Source: CAZART01 sp964487555 (lineage in GTDB: Bacteria; Bacteroidota; Rhodothermia; Rhodothermales; VXPQ01). From it: a stretch of DNA of 63,427 bases. Positions 26,709-35,928 of the stretch are shown one piece after another. Under the pieces are notes generated by a model. The model ran no database searches. It saw only the letters and a program-made list of their open reading frames with translations, and was not told the DNA's origin. Made by a program: the position numbers and the translations under genes. Each line of letters starts with the position of its first letter. Within the stretch, counting starts at the first letter, position 1. The stretch is taken from the NCBI GenBank assembly GCA_964487555.1, contig CAZART010000013.1:1-63427 (forward strand), read 5' to 3'.

Positions 26709-28700
26709 CTACATGAAATAATCGAAATCCCACTCCTTCGTCGTCCGCGCATGCACCTTGAAGATGTGGGCCGGACTGACGTGGGGATTCAGCTGGATAA
26801 AGTTGTCGGGACCGCTCCAGTAGTATCGCTCTCCCCCCAGGAGGTCGTGCACCTCATAGGGCCGATCTTCGGGAATCGCGAGGTCGGAGAGCGGCAAATG
26901 GAGCCAGCCCTGCTGTTCGTGGTAAGGATCGAGGTTGACGACGACCAGAATCAGATTGTCGCGCTGCCTCTTGCTGTAGGCGATGAGGTGTGGACTGTCC
27001 GTCTGATGGAAACTCAGATTTCGCATGAACTGCAGGGCGGGATTGTCCCGCCGGATCTTGTTGATCCGCTTCATCAACGGCTGAAGCGAGTTCGGATCCT
27101 TCCAGTTCCAGGAGCGGATCTCGTATTTCTCATTGTTGACGTACTCCTCGCGCTCGGGATGCTGGTTGTTGTCCACGTGCTCGTAGGGCGGGCCGTAGAT
27201 GCCGTAGGCGGATGAGAGCGTCGAGGCCAACACGAATCGGATGATGTGAGCCGGCCGGCCGCCGTGCACGAGGTATTCGTGAAGGATGTCGGGCGTGTTC
27301 GGCCAGAAGTTCGGCCGGAAATATTCGCCGATCTCGGTGTCGTAGATCTCGCGGCAGTACTCGACAAGCTCGGATTTCGTATTCCGCCACGTGAAGTAGG
27401 TGTATGAATTGTTGTAGCCGAGCTTTGCCAGGCCGTACATGATCTTCGGGCGCGAGAACGCTTCGGCCAGAAAGATGAGATCCGGATGCTCCTGTCGAAG
27501 CTCTCGGATGCACCACTCCCAGAAGGCGAAGGGCTTCGTGTGCGGATTGTCCACGCGAAAAATGCGCACGTCGTGGCCGATCCAGAATTCAAACACGCTC
27601 TTTAGCTCCTGCCAGAGGGCCTGCCAATCCTCCGATTCGAAGTTCATGGGATAGACGTCCTGGTACTTCTTAGGCGGGTTCTCCGCATACCGAATGGAGC
27701 CGTCCGGCCGTTGCTTGAACCACGCCGGATGCTCCTTCACATACGGGTGATCCGGAGACGTCTGGAAGGCAATGTCGAGCGCTACCTTCAGGTCCAGCTC
27801 TTCCGCACGTGCAACAAACCGGTCGAAGGCTTCGATGCCGCCGAGATCGGGATGAACGGATTTGTGACCGCCTTCCGCGGCACCGATCGCCCATGGACTG
27901 CCGGGTTCGCCCGCACGCGCTTTCGGGGCGTTGTCTTTGCCCTTTCTGTGCGTTTTTCCTATCGGATGGACCGGCGGGAGATAAACGACGTCGAATCCCA
28001 ATTCTTTGATGCGGGGCAGAACGTCCGCCGCATCATCGAGGGTGCCGTGGCCCGGCTTTCCGTCCTTCGACGCGGCTCCGGTGGAGCGCGGAAAAAACTC
28101 GTACCACGCGGCAAAACGAGCCAGCTCGGGATCGGCGTGCAGCTCATAGGTATCGCTGACGACGGCACCGTCTCTGGGATCATTGGCCTGCGCCAGCTCG
28201 AGCACGTGGGCCTCGAGCCCCTTCTCGACGTCGCCCGCTTCGAAGGCATCCGCGTAGGATTTGAGCTGCGCCGCGTCGGCCTCGCTCGCCACCTCCGCCG
28301 CACGGCGCAGCAGAACCGCGCCCTCCTTCAGCTCACTCTGGATCTCGTACCTGGTATCTCCGCCCTGGACACGCCGTTCGAATTGATCCTGCCACGTCGC
28401 AAACGGATCGACCCACGCCCGAACGCGATAGTAGTATTTTCCCAGCTCCTCGATAGGGAAGGATGCGAAATACTCGTCGTTGTACTGCAGCCGCATCCGC
28501 TGAACTCGATCATCTTCAGACTCGTGCCGGAAGAAGGCCTCGGCCGCGATCTTGTCGTGACCGTCGACCACGAGGGCGGCCCAGATCGTGAGCTCCTCCC
28601 CAACGGAGCGCTTGACCGGCCACTCGCCGCCGTCGACCCCCGGCCTGATCCACGAGAGAACGACCCGCGACCAGGTCTGGGGCAGATTCGTATCGGGCAT
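26709..28700 (-). CDS. glgE: alpha-1,4-glucan:maltose-1-phosphate maltosyltransferase
   Basis: A 663-residue GlgE, which transfers maltosyl units from maltose-1-phosphate to the non-reducing ends of alpha-1,4-glucan. An N-terminal immunoglobulin-like and helical region (to about 200) leads into the GH13 barrel. The nucleophile Asp is in RIFRVDNPHTKPFAFWEW and the Glu in LIFLAEAFSRPKIMYGL, both matching the GlgE subfamily. First gene of its block, followed by the treS-maltokinase fusion that makes its substrate. It diverges from glgX across 252 bases. Confidence 0.95.
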   Translation of the reverse strand: MPDTNLPQTWSRVVLSWIRPGVDGGEWPVKRSVGEELTIWAALVVDGHDKIAAEAFFRHESEDDRVQRMRLQYNDEYFASFPIEELGKYYYRVRAWVDPFATWQDQFERRVQGGDTRYEIQSELKEGAVLLRRAAEVASEADAAQLKSYADAFEAGDVEKGLEAHVLELAQANDPRDGAVVSDTYELHADPELARFAAWYEFFPRSTGAASKDGKPGHGTLDDAADVLPRIKELGFDVVYLPPVHPIGKTHRKGKDNAPKARAGEPGSPWAIGAAEGGHKSVHPDLGGIEAFDRFVARAEELDLKVALDIAFQTSPDHPYVKEHPAWFKQRPDGSIRYAENPPKKYQDVYPMNFESEDWQALWQELKSVFEFWIGHDVRIFRVDNPHTKPFAFWEWCIRELRQEHPDLIFLAEAFSRPKIMYGLAKLGYNNSYTYFTWRNTKSELVEYCREIYDTEIGEYFRPNFWPNTPDILHEYLVHGGRPAHIIRFVLASTLSSAYGIYGPPYEHVDNNQHPEREEYVNNEKYEIRSWNWKDPNSLQPLMKRINKIRRDNPALQFMRNLSFHQTDSPHLIAYSKRQRDNLILVVVNLDPYHEQQGWLHLPLSDLAIPEDRPYEVHDLLGGERYYWSGPDNFIQLNPHVSPAHIFKVHARTTKEWDFDYFM

Positions 28701-28952
28701 AGGTGAAAGAATGTGAGTAAGTCGATTGGCAGACGGTTCAGCTTATTTCTAACATGCGGCGGCTGAAACTTACAACTATACGCCGCCTTAAACGGCGCGC
28801 CACCTCCCCTCCGCATGGCATTTAATATGCTCTCGTAGAGGGAAAGGTCAAGTCGGCTGCGCTCGTTACACGACTTTCCAATGGTGCTTCCGACGAGCTT
28901 AGTATGCTCCGCCCGGGATGGCGGCATTTTCCTGTGAACAGATTCCATCCAC
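28701..28952. promoter_or_regulatory. divergent promoter region of glgE and glgX
   Basis: This 252-base spacer separates the start codons of two divergent blocks and is free of tandem repeats. A/T-rich patches lie at 28737-28755 and 28820-28835. GGCGGC...GCCGCC words near 28754 and 28791 can pair. Promoters for both directions must lie here or the genes are silent; no operator is identified. Confidence 0.4.
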
Positions 28953-31118
28953 ATGATAGATGTAAGAACCGACCATAAAGGCAGGCGAACGCGCAAGAGG
29001 GCTCGGATATGGCCTGGAAAACCGTATCCACTAGGAGCTGATTGGGACGGGTTGGGCGTCAATTTCGCCATCTACAGTCAGAACGCAGAGCAGATAGATC
29101 TGCTGCTGTTCGATCGTCCCGAAGACCCGCAGCCTTCCGTCGTACACTCCTTGCCGGAGCGGACGGGTCCGATCTGGCATGGGTACATGCCCAATCTTCG
29201 CCCGGGACAGCTCTACGGATACAGGGTACACGGGCCGTATGAGCCGGAGAAGGGACATCGATTTAATCCCAACAAGGTGCTTCTCGACCCCTATGCCAAG
29301 GCCGTCGGGCGAAGGCTCAGGTGGGACGACAGCGTGTTCGGCTACGACGTGAATTCGCCGGACGAAGATCTCAGTTTCAGCAAGCTCGACAATGCGCCCT
29401 ACGCCGCTCTGGGGGCGGTCGTCGAGGAGCATTTCGAGTGGGGCGACGATCGGTCGCCCAAGATCCCGTGGGAGGACACCATCATCTACGAGACGCATGT
29501 GAAGGGCATCTCGATGACCCATCCCGAAGTGTCGGAAGAGCTGCGTGGTACGTACCTGGGCGTCGTTTCGGATCCGGTTCTTCAGCACCTGAAGGATCTG
29601 GGGGTCACCACGATTCAGTTCCTGCCCGTACACGCGAAGGTGCAGGATCGTCATCTCGTGGAGAAGGGGTTGAACAACTACTGGGGATACAACACGCTCG
29701 CCTACTTCGCGCCCGAGCCCGAGTATTCCAGTAATGGTCCCATCACCGGCGTTCGCGACTTCAAGATGATGGTGCGTGCTCTTCACGCGGCGGGTCTTGA
29801 AGTGATTATCGACGTCGTCTACAACCATACGGGGGAGGGAAATCGTCTGGGGCCCACCCTCAGCATGCGCGGCATCGACAATCTCGCATATTACAAGGAG
29901 AATCCGGAGAACCCCCGCTTCCTGATGGATTATACCGGCACCGGCAATACGCTCGACGCCGGCAATCCGCACGTACTCCAGCTCATCATGGACAGTCTCC
30001 GCTACTGGGTGCTGGAGATGCGCGTAGACGGATTCCGATTCGACCTCGCGGCGGCGCTCGCGCGTGAGCTTTACGAGATCGACATGTTGTCGGCGTTCTT
30101 TACGCTCATCCAGCAGGATCCCGTGCTCAGCCAGGTCAAGCTGATCGCGGAGCCGTGGGACGTGGGTCCGGGCGGCTACCAGGTCGGCAGCTTCCCCTGG
30201 CAGTGGACCGAGTGGAACGGCCGGTTTCGCGACGCCGTGCGGCGGTTTTGGAAGGGGGATTCAGGTCTGAACGGTGAATTCGCGACGCGTGTCGCGGGTT
30301 CGAGCGACCTGTACGAGCGCTCCGGCCGTAGGCCCTATGCGTCGATCAACTTCGTTACGGCCCACGACGGATTCTCGCTCGAGGACCTCGTCAGCTACGA
30401 GCGAAAGCACAACGAGGCGAACGGAGAGGGCAATAAGGACGGTCACGAGCCCAACTACTCCGTGAATTGCGGCGTGGAAGGCGAGACCGACGACGAAGAC
30501 GTTCTGGCGTGTCGCGAGAAGCTCAAACGATCCATGATCTCTACGCTTTTTCTGTCGCAGGGCGTGCCGATGCTGCTCGGCGGCGACGAGATATCGCGAA
30601 CGCAGCGCGGCAATAACAACGCGTACTGCCAGGACAATGAGATCGCGTGGTACGATTGGGATCTCGATGCGCGCCGGGAGGATTTTCTCCAGTTTGTCAT
30701 CCGTGTCATCGCGTTTCGGAAGGAGCACCCGAACTTTCGGCGGCGGCGCTTCCTCAAGGGGGACGTCGACGCCGACGGCGTTCGCGACGTGCTGTGGTGG
30801 CATCCCGAAGGCCGGGAAATGGCCAACGAGGATTGGTCGGATTCGACGCTCCACGCCTTCGGTTTTCTTCTGCGCGGCGATTGCATCCACAGCCGTGACG
30901 AGAGGGGCAACGATTTGCTGGACGACACCCTGCTTATTCTTGCCAACGCGGGGGCGTCGGACGCGGCGTTTTCGCTTCCGTACGCGCCCGCCGGCTCGCC
31001 GACGGCCTGGGAACTGGTCAGCGACCTGGCCGGGGAAGACGAGGAGGGATGGTTTGATCCCGACGAAGAGGTGCCGGTCGCATCGCGCGACCTGAAGGTG
31101 CTGCGCGCGGTGCCGTAG
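28953..31118 (+). CDS. glgX: glycogen debranching enzyme (isoamylase type)
   Basis: A 721-residue GH13_11 debranching enzyme of the GlgX/TreX type, hydrolysing alpha-1,6 branches. CBM48 is at the N-terminus (YPLGADWDGLGVNFAIYS). The nucleophile Asp is in VDGFRFDLAAALARELYE, the Glu in LIAEPWDVGPGGYQVGSFP, and the His-Asp in FVTAHDGFSLEDLVSYE. It is the only glucan gene on the plus strand, converging on treY across a 54-bp repeat. With TreY and TreZ next door, TreX is an equally fitting name. Confidence 0.94.
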   Translation: MIDVRTDHKGRRTRKRARIWPGKPYPLGADWDGLGVNFAIYSQNAEQIDLLLFDRPEDPQPSVVHSLPERTGPIWHGYMPNLRPGQLYGYRVHGPYEPEKGHRFNPNKVLLDPYAKAVGRRLRWDDSVFGYDVNSPDEDLSFSKLDNAPYAALGAVVEEHFEWGDDRSPKIPWEDTIIYETHVKGISMTHPEVSEELRGTYLGVVSDPVLQHLKDLGVTTIQFLPVHAKVQDRHLVEKGLNNYWGYNTLAYFAPEPEYSSNGPITGVRDFKMMVRALHAAGLEVIIDVVYNHTGEGNRLGPTLSMRGIDNLAYYKENPENPRFLMDYTGTGNTLDAGNPHVLQLIMDSLRYWVLEMRVDGFRFDLAAALARELYEIDMLSAFFTLIQQDPVLSQVKLIAEPWDVGPGGYQVGSFPWQWTEWNGRFRDAVRRFWKGDSGLNGEFATRVAGSSDLYERSGRRPYASINFVTAHDGFSLEDLVSYERKHNEANGEGNKDGHEPNYSVNCGVEGETDDEDVLACREKLKRSMISTLFLSQGVPMLLGGDEISRTQRGNNNAYCQDNEIAWYDWDLDARREDFLQFVIRVIAFRKEHPNFRRRRFLKGDVDADGVRDVLWWHPEGREMANEDWSDSTLHAFGFLLRGDCIHSRDERGNDLLDDTLLILANAGASDAAFSLPYAPAGSPTAWELVSDLAGEDEEGWFDPDEEVPVASRDLKVLRAVP

Positions 31119-31134
31119 GACGAGGTGAGGCACG

Positions 31135-31290
31135 CGCCCGCCCGCATAGGACGCCCCTCAGATGGCGCGGCGTCCCAGGAGACGTGGACGAGGTCACTTC
31201 GGGGACGGCTCATTAGATGGCGCGGCGCCCGAGGGAGAAGTACGACCTCACTTCGGGGACGGCCGTTCGGATGGCGCGCGCAGCACGCCC
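31135..31290. repeat. 54-bp array spanning the treY stop codon
   Basis: Words CACTTCGGGGACGGC and AGATGGCGCGGCG recur at a 54-55 base period: GATGG begins at 31161, 31216 and 31270. The copy from 31243 contains the last codons and stop of treY (TCA on the plus strand at 31248-31250); the copy from 31189 reproduces them outside the gene. About 2.5 units. Confidence 0.75.
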
Positions 31291-33887
31291 CAGGGAAGAG
31301 GGATCCGGTCGAGCGTGATAGCATCGCCGGCGTCGATCGTTGTGCGGGTGAGCACCTCGGTCCATGAGCGGTTCGCAAGGGCGGGAGGGAGGATGAGCGC
31401 GGCATCTTCCGCATCCGAGCGGTGCCACCGCCGCACGGCCACGACAAGCGCATCCGCCTCGTGCGTGCGGGCGAACGCAATCCACTGCTCCGATTCCTTC
31501 ACGTCGATGGGCGTATAATCCGCGGACATCAGGTGGGGCGCCTCCTTCCGCAGCCGCAGCAGCGCCGCCGTCACGTACAACTTCGCCTTCTCGTCATCGG
31601 CGCCGATCATCTCGCGCAGGGCGTCGGTCGACGGCGCGTCGAGCAATGGGTTCATCTCTTCAAGCAGGCGAGAGCGCAGCTCGTAGTCCACCGGGCGGCG
31701 GTTGTCGGGATCTACCAGCGTCAGGTCCAGCAGTTCGCACCCCTGGTAGACGTCGGGGACGCCCGGCGTCGTCATTTTCAGCACGAGCTGGCTCAGGCTG
31801 TTTCTGAATCCAACGTGGGCAAGGTCTTCGGCGAACGCATCGATCGCAGGTCCAAGCCGGTCATCCGCCAGCACACCTCGCACGTAAGACTCGAGCGCTT
31901 CTTCGTAGCCTGCATCCGGATACGTCCAGCTCGTCTGCCGCTTGCTCTCTCGCGAGGCCTTCTCCATGTACGCCTGGAGCCGGTCGGGCAGCTCCGCGTG
32001 GTCCGAGCCGTGCCGGAGGGCGACGAGCGTCTGAAAAAAGAGGTACTGGTCGATCCGAGACGGACCGGCGTCGCCGATGTGCGACTCGCCGATTTCGAGC
32101 AGCGTTCGCACGACGGCTTCCCATTCGTCCGACATCTCCGAGAGCGCGATCATTCTCATCCGAGTGTCTTCGCCGCGTTTGTGGTCGTGCGTGGCGGTGG
32201 AGAGAAGGCTGTCGGGATAGCGATGGGACCGAAACCGAGCGCGCGAATGAAACGCGTGAAGCGACTGTCCGAATTCGCCGGGCTCCCCGCCGACCTCGTT
32301 CAGCGCGGCCAGCGGCAGATACCGGTAGAACGCCGTGTCCTCGACGCCCTTCGCCGCAACCGGTGCCGTGTATTGCTGAAAGCGGCCGACGAAGGCGCGT
32401 TGCACGTCGGACAAATCCGGTCGAACGTCTCCTAGAACGACGCGAGCAATGAAGTCGTAGGCGGTCGGCTCGGTGACGGGGTTCCGAGCGCGCGCGCGAT
32501 AAACAGCCTTCTGAACGACCTCGCGGGCGGTCTCGATGTCGTGCGGCAGGTAGGTACGGTAGCGATCGAACACGGCGACGATCTCCACAAGCGCGAGCCG
32601 GAGCGCTTCCAGCGTGTAATCGCGCGTGTGGTAGTCGGCTTCGGAGATTCGGTCGAGCTCGTAGGCGAGCCGGAATAGCTCGCTGGAGAGGGACGACGCG
32701 ATCACGTCTTTCTTGCTCTGATAGACCTCATCGTCGTACGAAAGCGTCATCCCCGTGGCACGGCGATAGATCTTCTCGAGATTGATCCGAGCCTCCTCGT
32801 GCAATAGGACGCCCATGGCATCATTCAGAAACTCATAGCCTGTCGTCCCGGCGACCGGCCAATCCTCCGGGATCGTCTCGCCCGGCGCGAGGATCTTCTC
32901 GACCCAGATCCGGCCCGCCCCGACCTTCCGTAGACGGTCCAGATAGTCGTGCGGATCGAACAGGCCGTCGATGTGATCGATACGCACGCCGGCCACGCCC
33001 TCCATCGCCAGCACCTCTGCGAGGAGCTGATGGGCGTCCCAGAAGACGTGATCGTCTTCCATCCGCAACGCCACCAGCCCGTTGATATCGAAGAACCGCC
33101 GGTAGTTAATTTCGTAGCCGGCCGTTTTCCAGAACGCGAGCCGCCAGTACTGTCTTTCGAGGATCTCGTGGACGGCCGCCGCATCGAAGGCATCGACGAC
33201 GGATTCGTAGTCGATCCTGCCGAAGAGGTTGGTGAGCCGCTTACGGAGCGCCTCGGCTTTGTCACGTTCGTGGGGCTCGAGCGTACGGAAGACTTCGAGG
33301 AGGTCCTTCAAATCCCAGTAGGATGCCGTACGCTCCGTCGCCTGCAAGACATCCTCGAGAACGGCGGTATACGACGCCGGATTGAGGCGATACCGGTTCT
33401 CGTAATAGCTCGCGTAGAAGTACCCGTCGTCATAGGACAGGCAAAGCTCGCCGTCGTCGAGTACCTCACCGTACGTTCGTCCGAGGAACGGCAGCAGGAT
33501 TTTGCCTTGAAGCTCGGGTTTGATCGGATGCCAGTCGACGTCGAAGTAGGCGGCATAGGTCGAGTACGGCCCGTACGCGAGGACGTCCTGCCAGTAGCTG
33601 TTCCGCGGTCCCACGCCGGCGTGGTTGGGGACGAAATCGAGGATGACCTCGAGCCCGACTTCCCGTGCCGCAGCAACGAGACGGTCAAACGCTTGACGCC
33701 CGCCGAGTTCCTGGCGGATCGCGTTGTGGTCGATGACGTCGTAGCCGTGCGTACTTCCCGGACGCGCCGCCGTAACGGGCGATAAATACAGATGACTGAT
33801 CCCGAGCCCGTTAAGATAGGGCAGCAGCGCGCGGACCTGGTCGAAGCCGAAATCGGGATTGAGTTGCAGGCGATACGTTGCGATCAT
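31248..33887 (-). CDS. treY: maltooligosyltrehalose synthase
   Basis: An 879-residue GH13_26 enzyme that turns the reducing end of a maltooligosaccharide into a trehalose linkage. N-terminus MIATYRLQLNPDFGF, then the family's LILDFVPNHAG-like motif (VILDFVPNHAGVGP), VAGVRIDHIDGLFDP with the nucleophile, IWVEKILAPGE with the Glu, and VPDVYQGCELLDLTLVDPDN near the C-terminus. Length is slightly above the usual 700-850. It is 18 bases downstream of treZ; malQ-treZ-treY is a minus-strand block. Its last codons belong to a 54-bp repeat. Confidence 0.95.
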   Translation of the reverse strand: MIATYRLQLNPDFGFDQVRALLPYLNGLGISHLYLSPVTAARPGSTHGYDVIDHNAIRQELGGRQAFDRLVAAAREVGLEVILDFVPNHAGVGPRNSYWQDVLAYGPYSTYAAYFDVDWHPIKPELQGKILLPFLGRTYGEVLDDGELCLSYDDGYFYASYYENRYRLNPASYTAVLEDVLQATERTASYWDLKDLLEVFRTLEPHERDKAEALRKRLTNLFGRIDYESVVDAFDAAAVHEILERQYWRLAFWKTAGYEINYRRFFDINGLVALRMEDDHVFWDAHQLLAEVLAMEGVAGVRIDHIDGLFDPHDYLDRLRKVGAGRIWVEKILAPGETIPEDWPVAGTTGYEFLNDAMGVLLHEEARINLEKIYRRATGMTLSYDDEVYQSKKDVIASSLSSELFRLAYELDRISEADYHTRDYTLEALRLALVEIVAVFDRYRTYLPHDIETAREVVQKAVYRARARNPVTEPTAYDFIARVVLGDVRPDLSDVQRAFVGRFQQYTAPVAAKGVEDTAFYRYLPLAALNEVGGEPGEFGQSLHAFHSRARFRSHRYPDSLLSTATHDHKRGEDTRMRMIALSEMSDEWEAVVRTLLEIGESHIGDAGPSRIDQYLFFQTLVALRHGSDHAELPDRLQAYMEKASRESKRQTSWTYPDAGYEEALESYVRGVLADDRLGPAIDAFAEDLAHVGFRNSLSQLVLKMTTPGVPDVYQGCELLDLTLVDPDNRRPVDYELRSRLLEEMNPLLDAPSTDALREMIGADDEKAKLYVTAALLRLRKEAPHLMSADYTPIDVKESEQWIAFARTHEADALVVAVRRWHRSDAEDAALILPPALANRSWTEVLTRTTIDAGDAITLDRIPLPWGVLRAPSERPSPK

Positions 33888-33905
33888 TTGATCAGGTGCC
33901 GTGTG

Positions 33906-35708
33906 CTACGACGATACGTCGAGAATGGCCGCTCCGGCGCGGCTGAATCGGAGGTGCTGCTCGCCGTCCTCTCGAGAGAGGAGGGGCGCACGACCGTCGC
34001 CCCCGTATTTCTCTTCCTCGGTGTGGAGTACGATCCGGCACGCCGGCGTCGAGAAGACGATGCCCTCGCCGAAGGCGACGAGCAAGAGATGATCCCCACG
34101 TCGAACTTCCAGACCGCGCGGACCTCGCGCAACCGCCCTGGCAGGGCGCGAGAGCTTTTTGCGCTCGGCTAGGAGGTCGCGATACAGATTCAACGTCCCG
34201 CGATGCTGCTCCTCGTCAATCTCATCCCAGTTCAGCCGGCTTCGATCGAACGTGGATGGATCCTGGGGATCGGGGACGTCGCCTTTGAATCCGGAAAACC
34301 CCTCGAATTCCTTCTTCCGCCCCTCGGTGACCAGCCTGCCCAGCTCTTCATTGTGATCCGTAAAGAACTGAAACGGTGATGAGGTGGCCCATTCCTGGCC
34401 CATAAATAGAAGCGGCAGCTCCGGTGCGAACAATAGAAGGGCCGACGCTGCGCGGTAGAGAGGGATAGGAATTTCGTGATGGAGCCGTTTTCCTTGCGGC
34501 CGATTGCCGACCTGATCGTGATTCTGAATGCATACGACGCACTGGTCGGGCCGGATGACGGACGCATCCGTGCCTCGAGGCTTGCCCGTGTATCTGGAAG
34601 GCTGTCCTTCGTAGAACCAGCCTTTCTCGACGGTTGAAGCAAGCTCCTGCGTGTTCATGTCCACAAAATCGGCGTAGTATCCTTCCGAGTCCCCCGCCGT
34701 TATGTGCCGGACTTGATGATGGAAGTCGTCGGTCCATACGCCGTCGATGCCGTATCCGCCGTCGTTACGGGGCCGGATGATGTGATTGAGATTTCGGCTG
34801 TCTTCGGCGATCAGGAATCGGCGCGGGCCTTCGTCGATGCCGGCGACGGCTTCGGCGAGCTCCTGTAAGAAGTGGACTTCGCTATCGTCCACGATGGCGT
34901 GTGTAGCGTCCAGACGAAGACCATCCACGTGATATTCCGATAGCCAGTGGAGGGCATTGTCGATGAAGAGGCCCCGGACCCCTTCGCTGTGGACGTCATC
35001 CAGGTTGATGGCATTGCCCCAGGGCGTCTGATGCCTGTCTGTGAACATCGGGGCGAATGCCGCCAGATAAGCGCCGTCCGGACCGAGATGATTGTAGATG
35101 ACGTCGAAAAAGATCGCCATCTCCATCGCATGCGCCTCGTCTACGAGGCGCCGCAGGTCGTCGGGCCGGCCGTAGGCGCGGCTGGGTGCGTAGAGGGCCG
35201 CATGGTCGTACCCCCAGTTCCAGCGGCCGGGAAAATCCGCAACCGGCATGAGCTCGACGGCCGTGACGCCGAGATCTTTCAAATAGGAGAGACGCGTTCG
35301 GACGCCGTCGAACGTACCCTCCGGGGAAAACGTGCCGACGTGCAGCTCGTAAAAGACGAGTTCTTCCTGCGGGATGCCCGACCATCGGCCGTCCTTCCAT
35401 ACGTACGCCCGAGGATCGACGACCTCCGACGGGCTGTGCACGCCCTCCGGCTGGAACCGCGAAGCAGGATCGGGAAACGCGTCGCCCCCATCGCGTCGAA
35501 TCCGATACCTCGTCCCCGCGCGAGCGTTGTCGACCGCTTCGAAGTAGCCGCCGCCGACCTGCCTCATCTCGACGGCACGGTCGGCGAAAACCACGTCCAA
35601 CCGCTCCGCCTCGGGCGACCAAACGCGAAACAACGTCTCACCCTCCCGCACCAGCGCCCCCAGGCGCACATATCCGTCTCCACCATCACGCACCATCCCC
35701 ACCTCCAA
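33906..35708 (-). CDS. treZ: maltooligosyltrehalose trehalohydrolase
   Basis: A 600-residue GH13_10 enzyme that cuts trehalose from maltooligosyltrehalose. An N-terminal CBM48-like domain (VREGETLFRVWSPEAERLDV) precedes the barrel. Catalytic residues are in DGLRLDATHAIVDDS (Asp), RFLIAEDSRNLN (Glu) and VCIQNHDQVGNRPQG (Asp). It lies between malQ and treY. The start may be 35708 or 35696 (MVRDGG). Confidence 0.95.
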   Translation of the reverse strand: MEVGMVRDGGDGYVRLGALVREGETLFRVWSPEAERLDVVFADRAVEMRQVGGGYFEAVDNARAGTRYRIRRDGGDAFPDPASRFQPEGVHSPSEVVDPRAYVWKDGRWSGIPQEELVFYELHVGTFSPEGTFDGVRTRLSYLKDLGVTAVELMPVADFPGRWNWGYDHAALYAPSRAYGRPDDLRRLVDEAHAMEMAIFFDVIYNHLGPDGAYLAAFAPMFTDRHQTPWGNAINLDDVHSEGVRGLFIDNALHWLSEYHVDGLRLDATHAIVDDSEVHFLQELAEAVAGIDEGPRRFLIAEDSRNLNHIIRPRNDGGYGIDGVWTDDFHHQVRHITAGDSEGYYADFVDMNTQELASTVEKGWFYEGQPSRYTGKPRGTDASVIRPDQCVVCIQNHDQVGNRPQGKRLHHEIPIPLYRAASALLLFAPELPLLFMGQEWATSSPFQFFTDHNEELGRLVTEGRKKEFEGFSGFKGDVPDPQDPSTFDRSRLNWDEIDEEQHRGTLNLYRDLLAERKKLSRPARAVARGPRGLEVRRGDHLLLVAFGEGIVFSTPACRIVLHTEEEKYGGDGRAPLLSREDGEQHLRFSRAGAAILDVSS

Positions 35709-35736
35709 TGTCGATGCACACCCACTTACCCTCCAA

Positions 35737-35928
35737 CGCTCGCGCGCTCCTACGGTCCAACTTTCTCACGCTCTCGCCCTCCGGCGCTCGCACGCTCCTG
35801 CCGTCCAACTTTCTCACGCTCTCGCCCTCCGGCGCTCGCACGCTCGTACCATCCTGCTTTATCTCGCTCTCGCCGTCCGGCCCTCGCACGCTCGTACCCT
35901 CTAGCTTTTCACCCTCCATTCCCAACGG
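35737..35928. repeat. four exact-length 48-bp units between malQ and treZ
   Basis: Units occupy 35737-35784, 35785-35832, 35833-35880 and 35881-35928, each opening CGCTCGCACGCTC or a variant and ending CTCCGG, with no indels. The fourth unit overlaps the 3' end of malQ and contains its stop (TCA on plus at 35909-35911). The array fills the spacer up to 28 bases before the treZ start. The minus strand is open for 89 codons as a 16-residue repeat (EGESVRKLDGRSVRAP), which I do not call as a gene. Confidence 0.88.

Noticed and set aside
25416..27215. 599-codon plus-strand frame opposite treS and glgE
   Set aside because: Antisense to two enzymes with intact catalytic motifs; the translation shows no domain.
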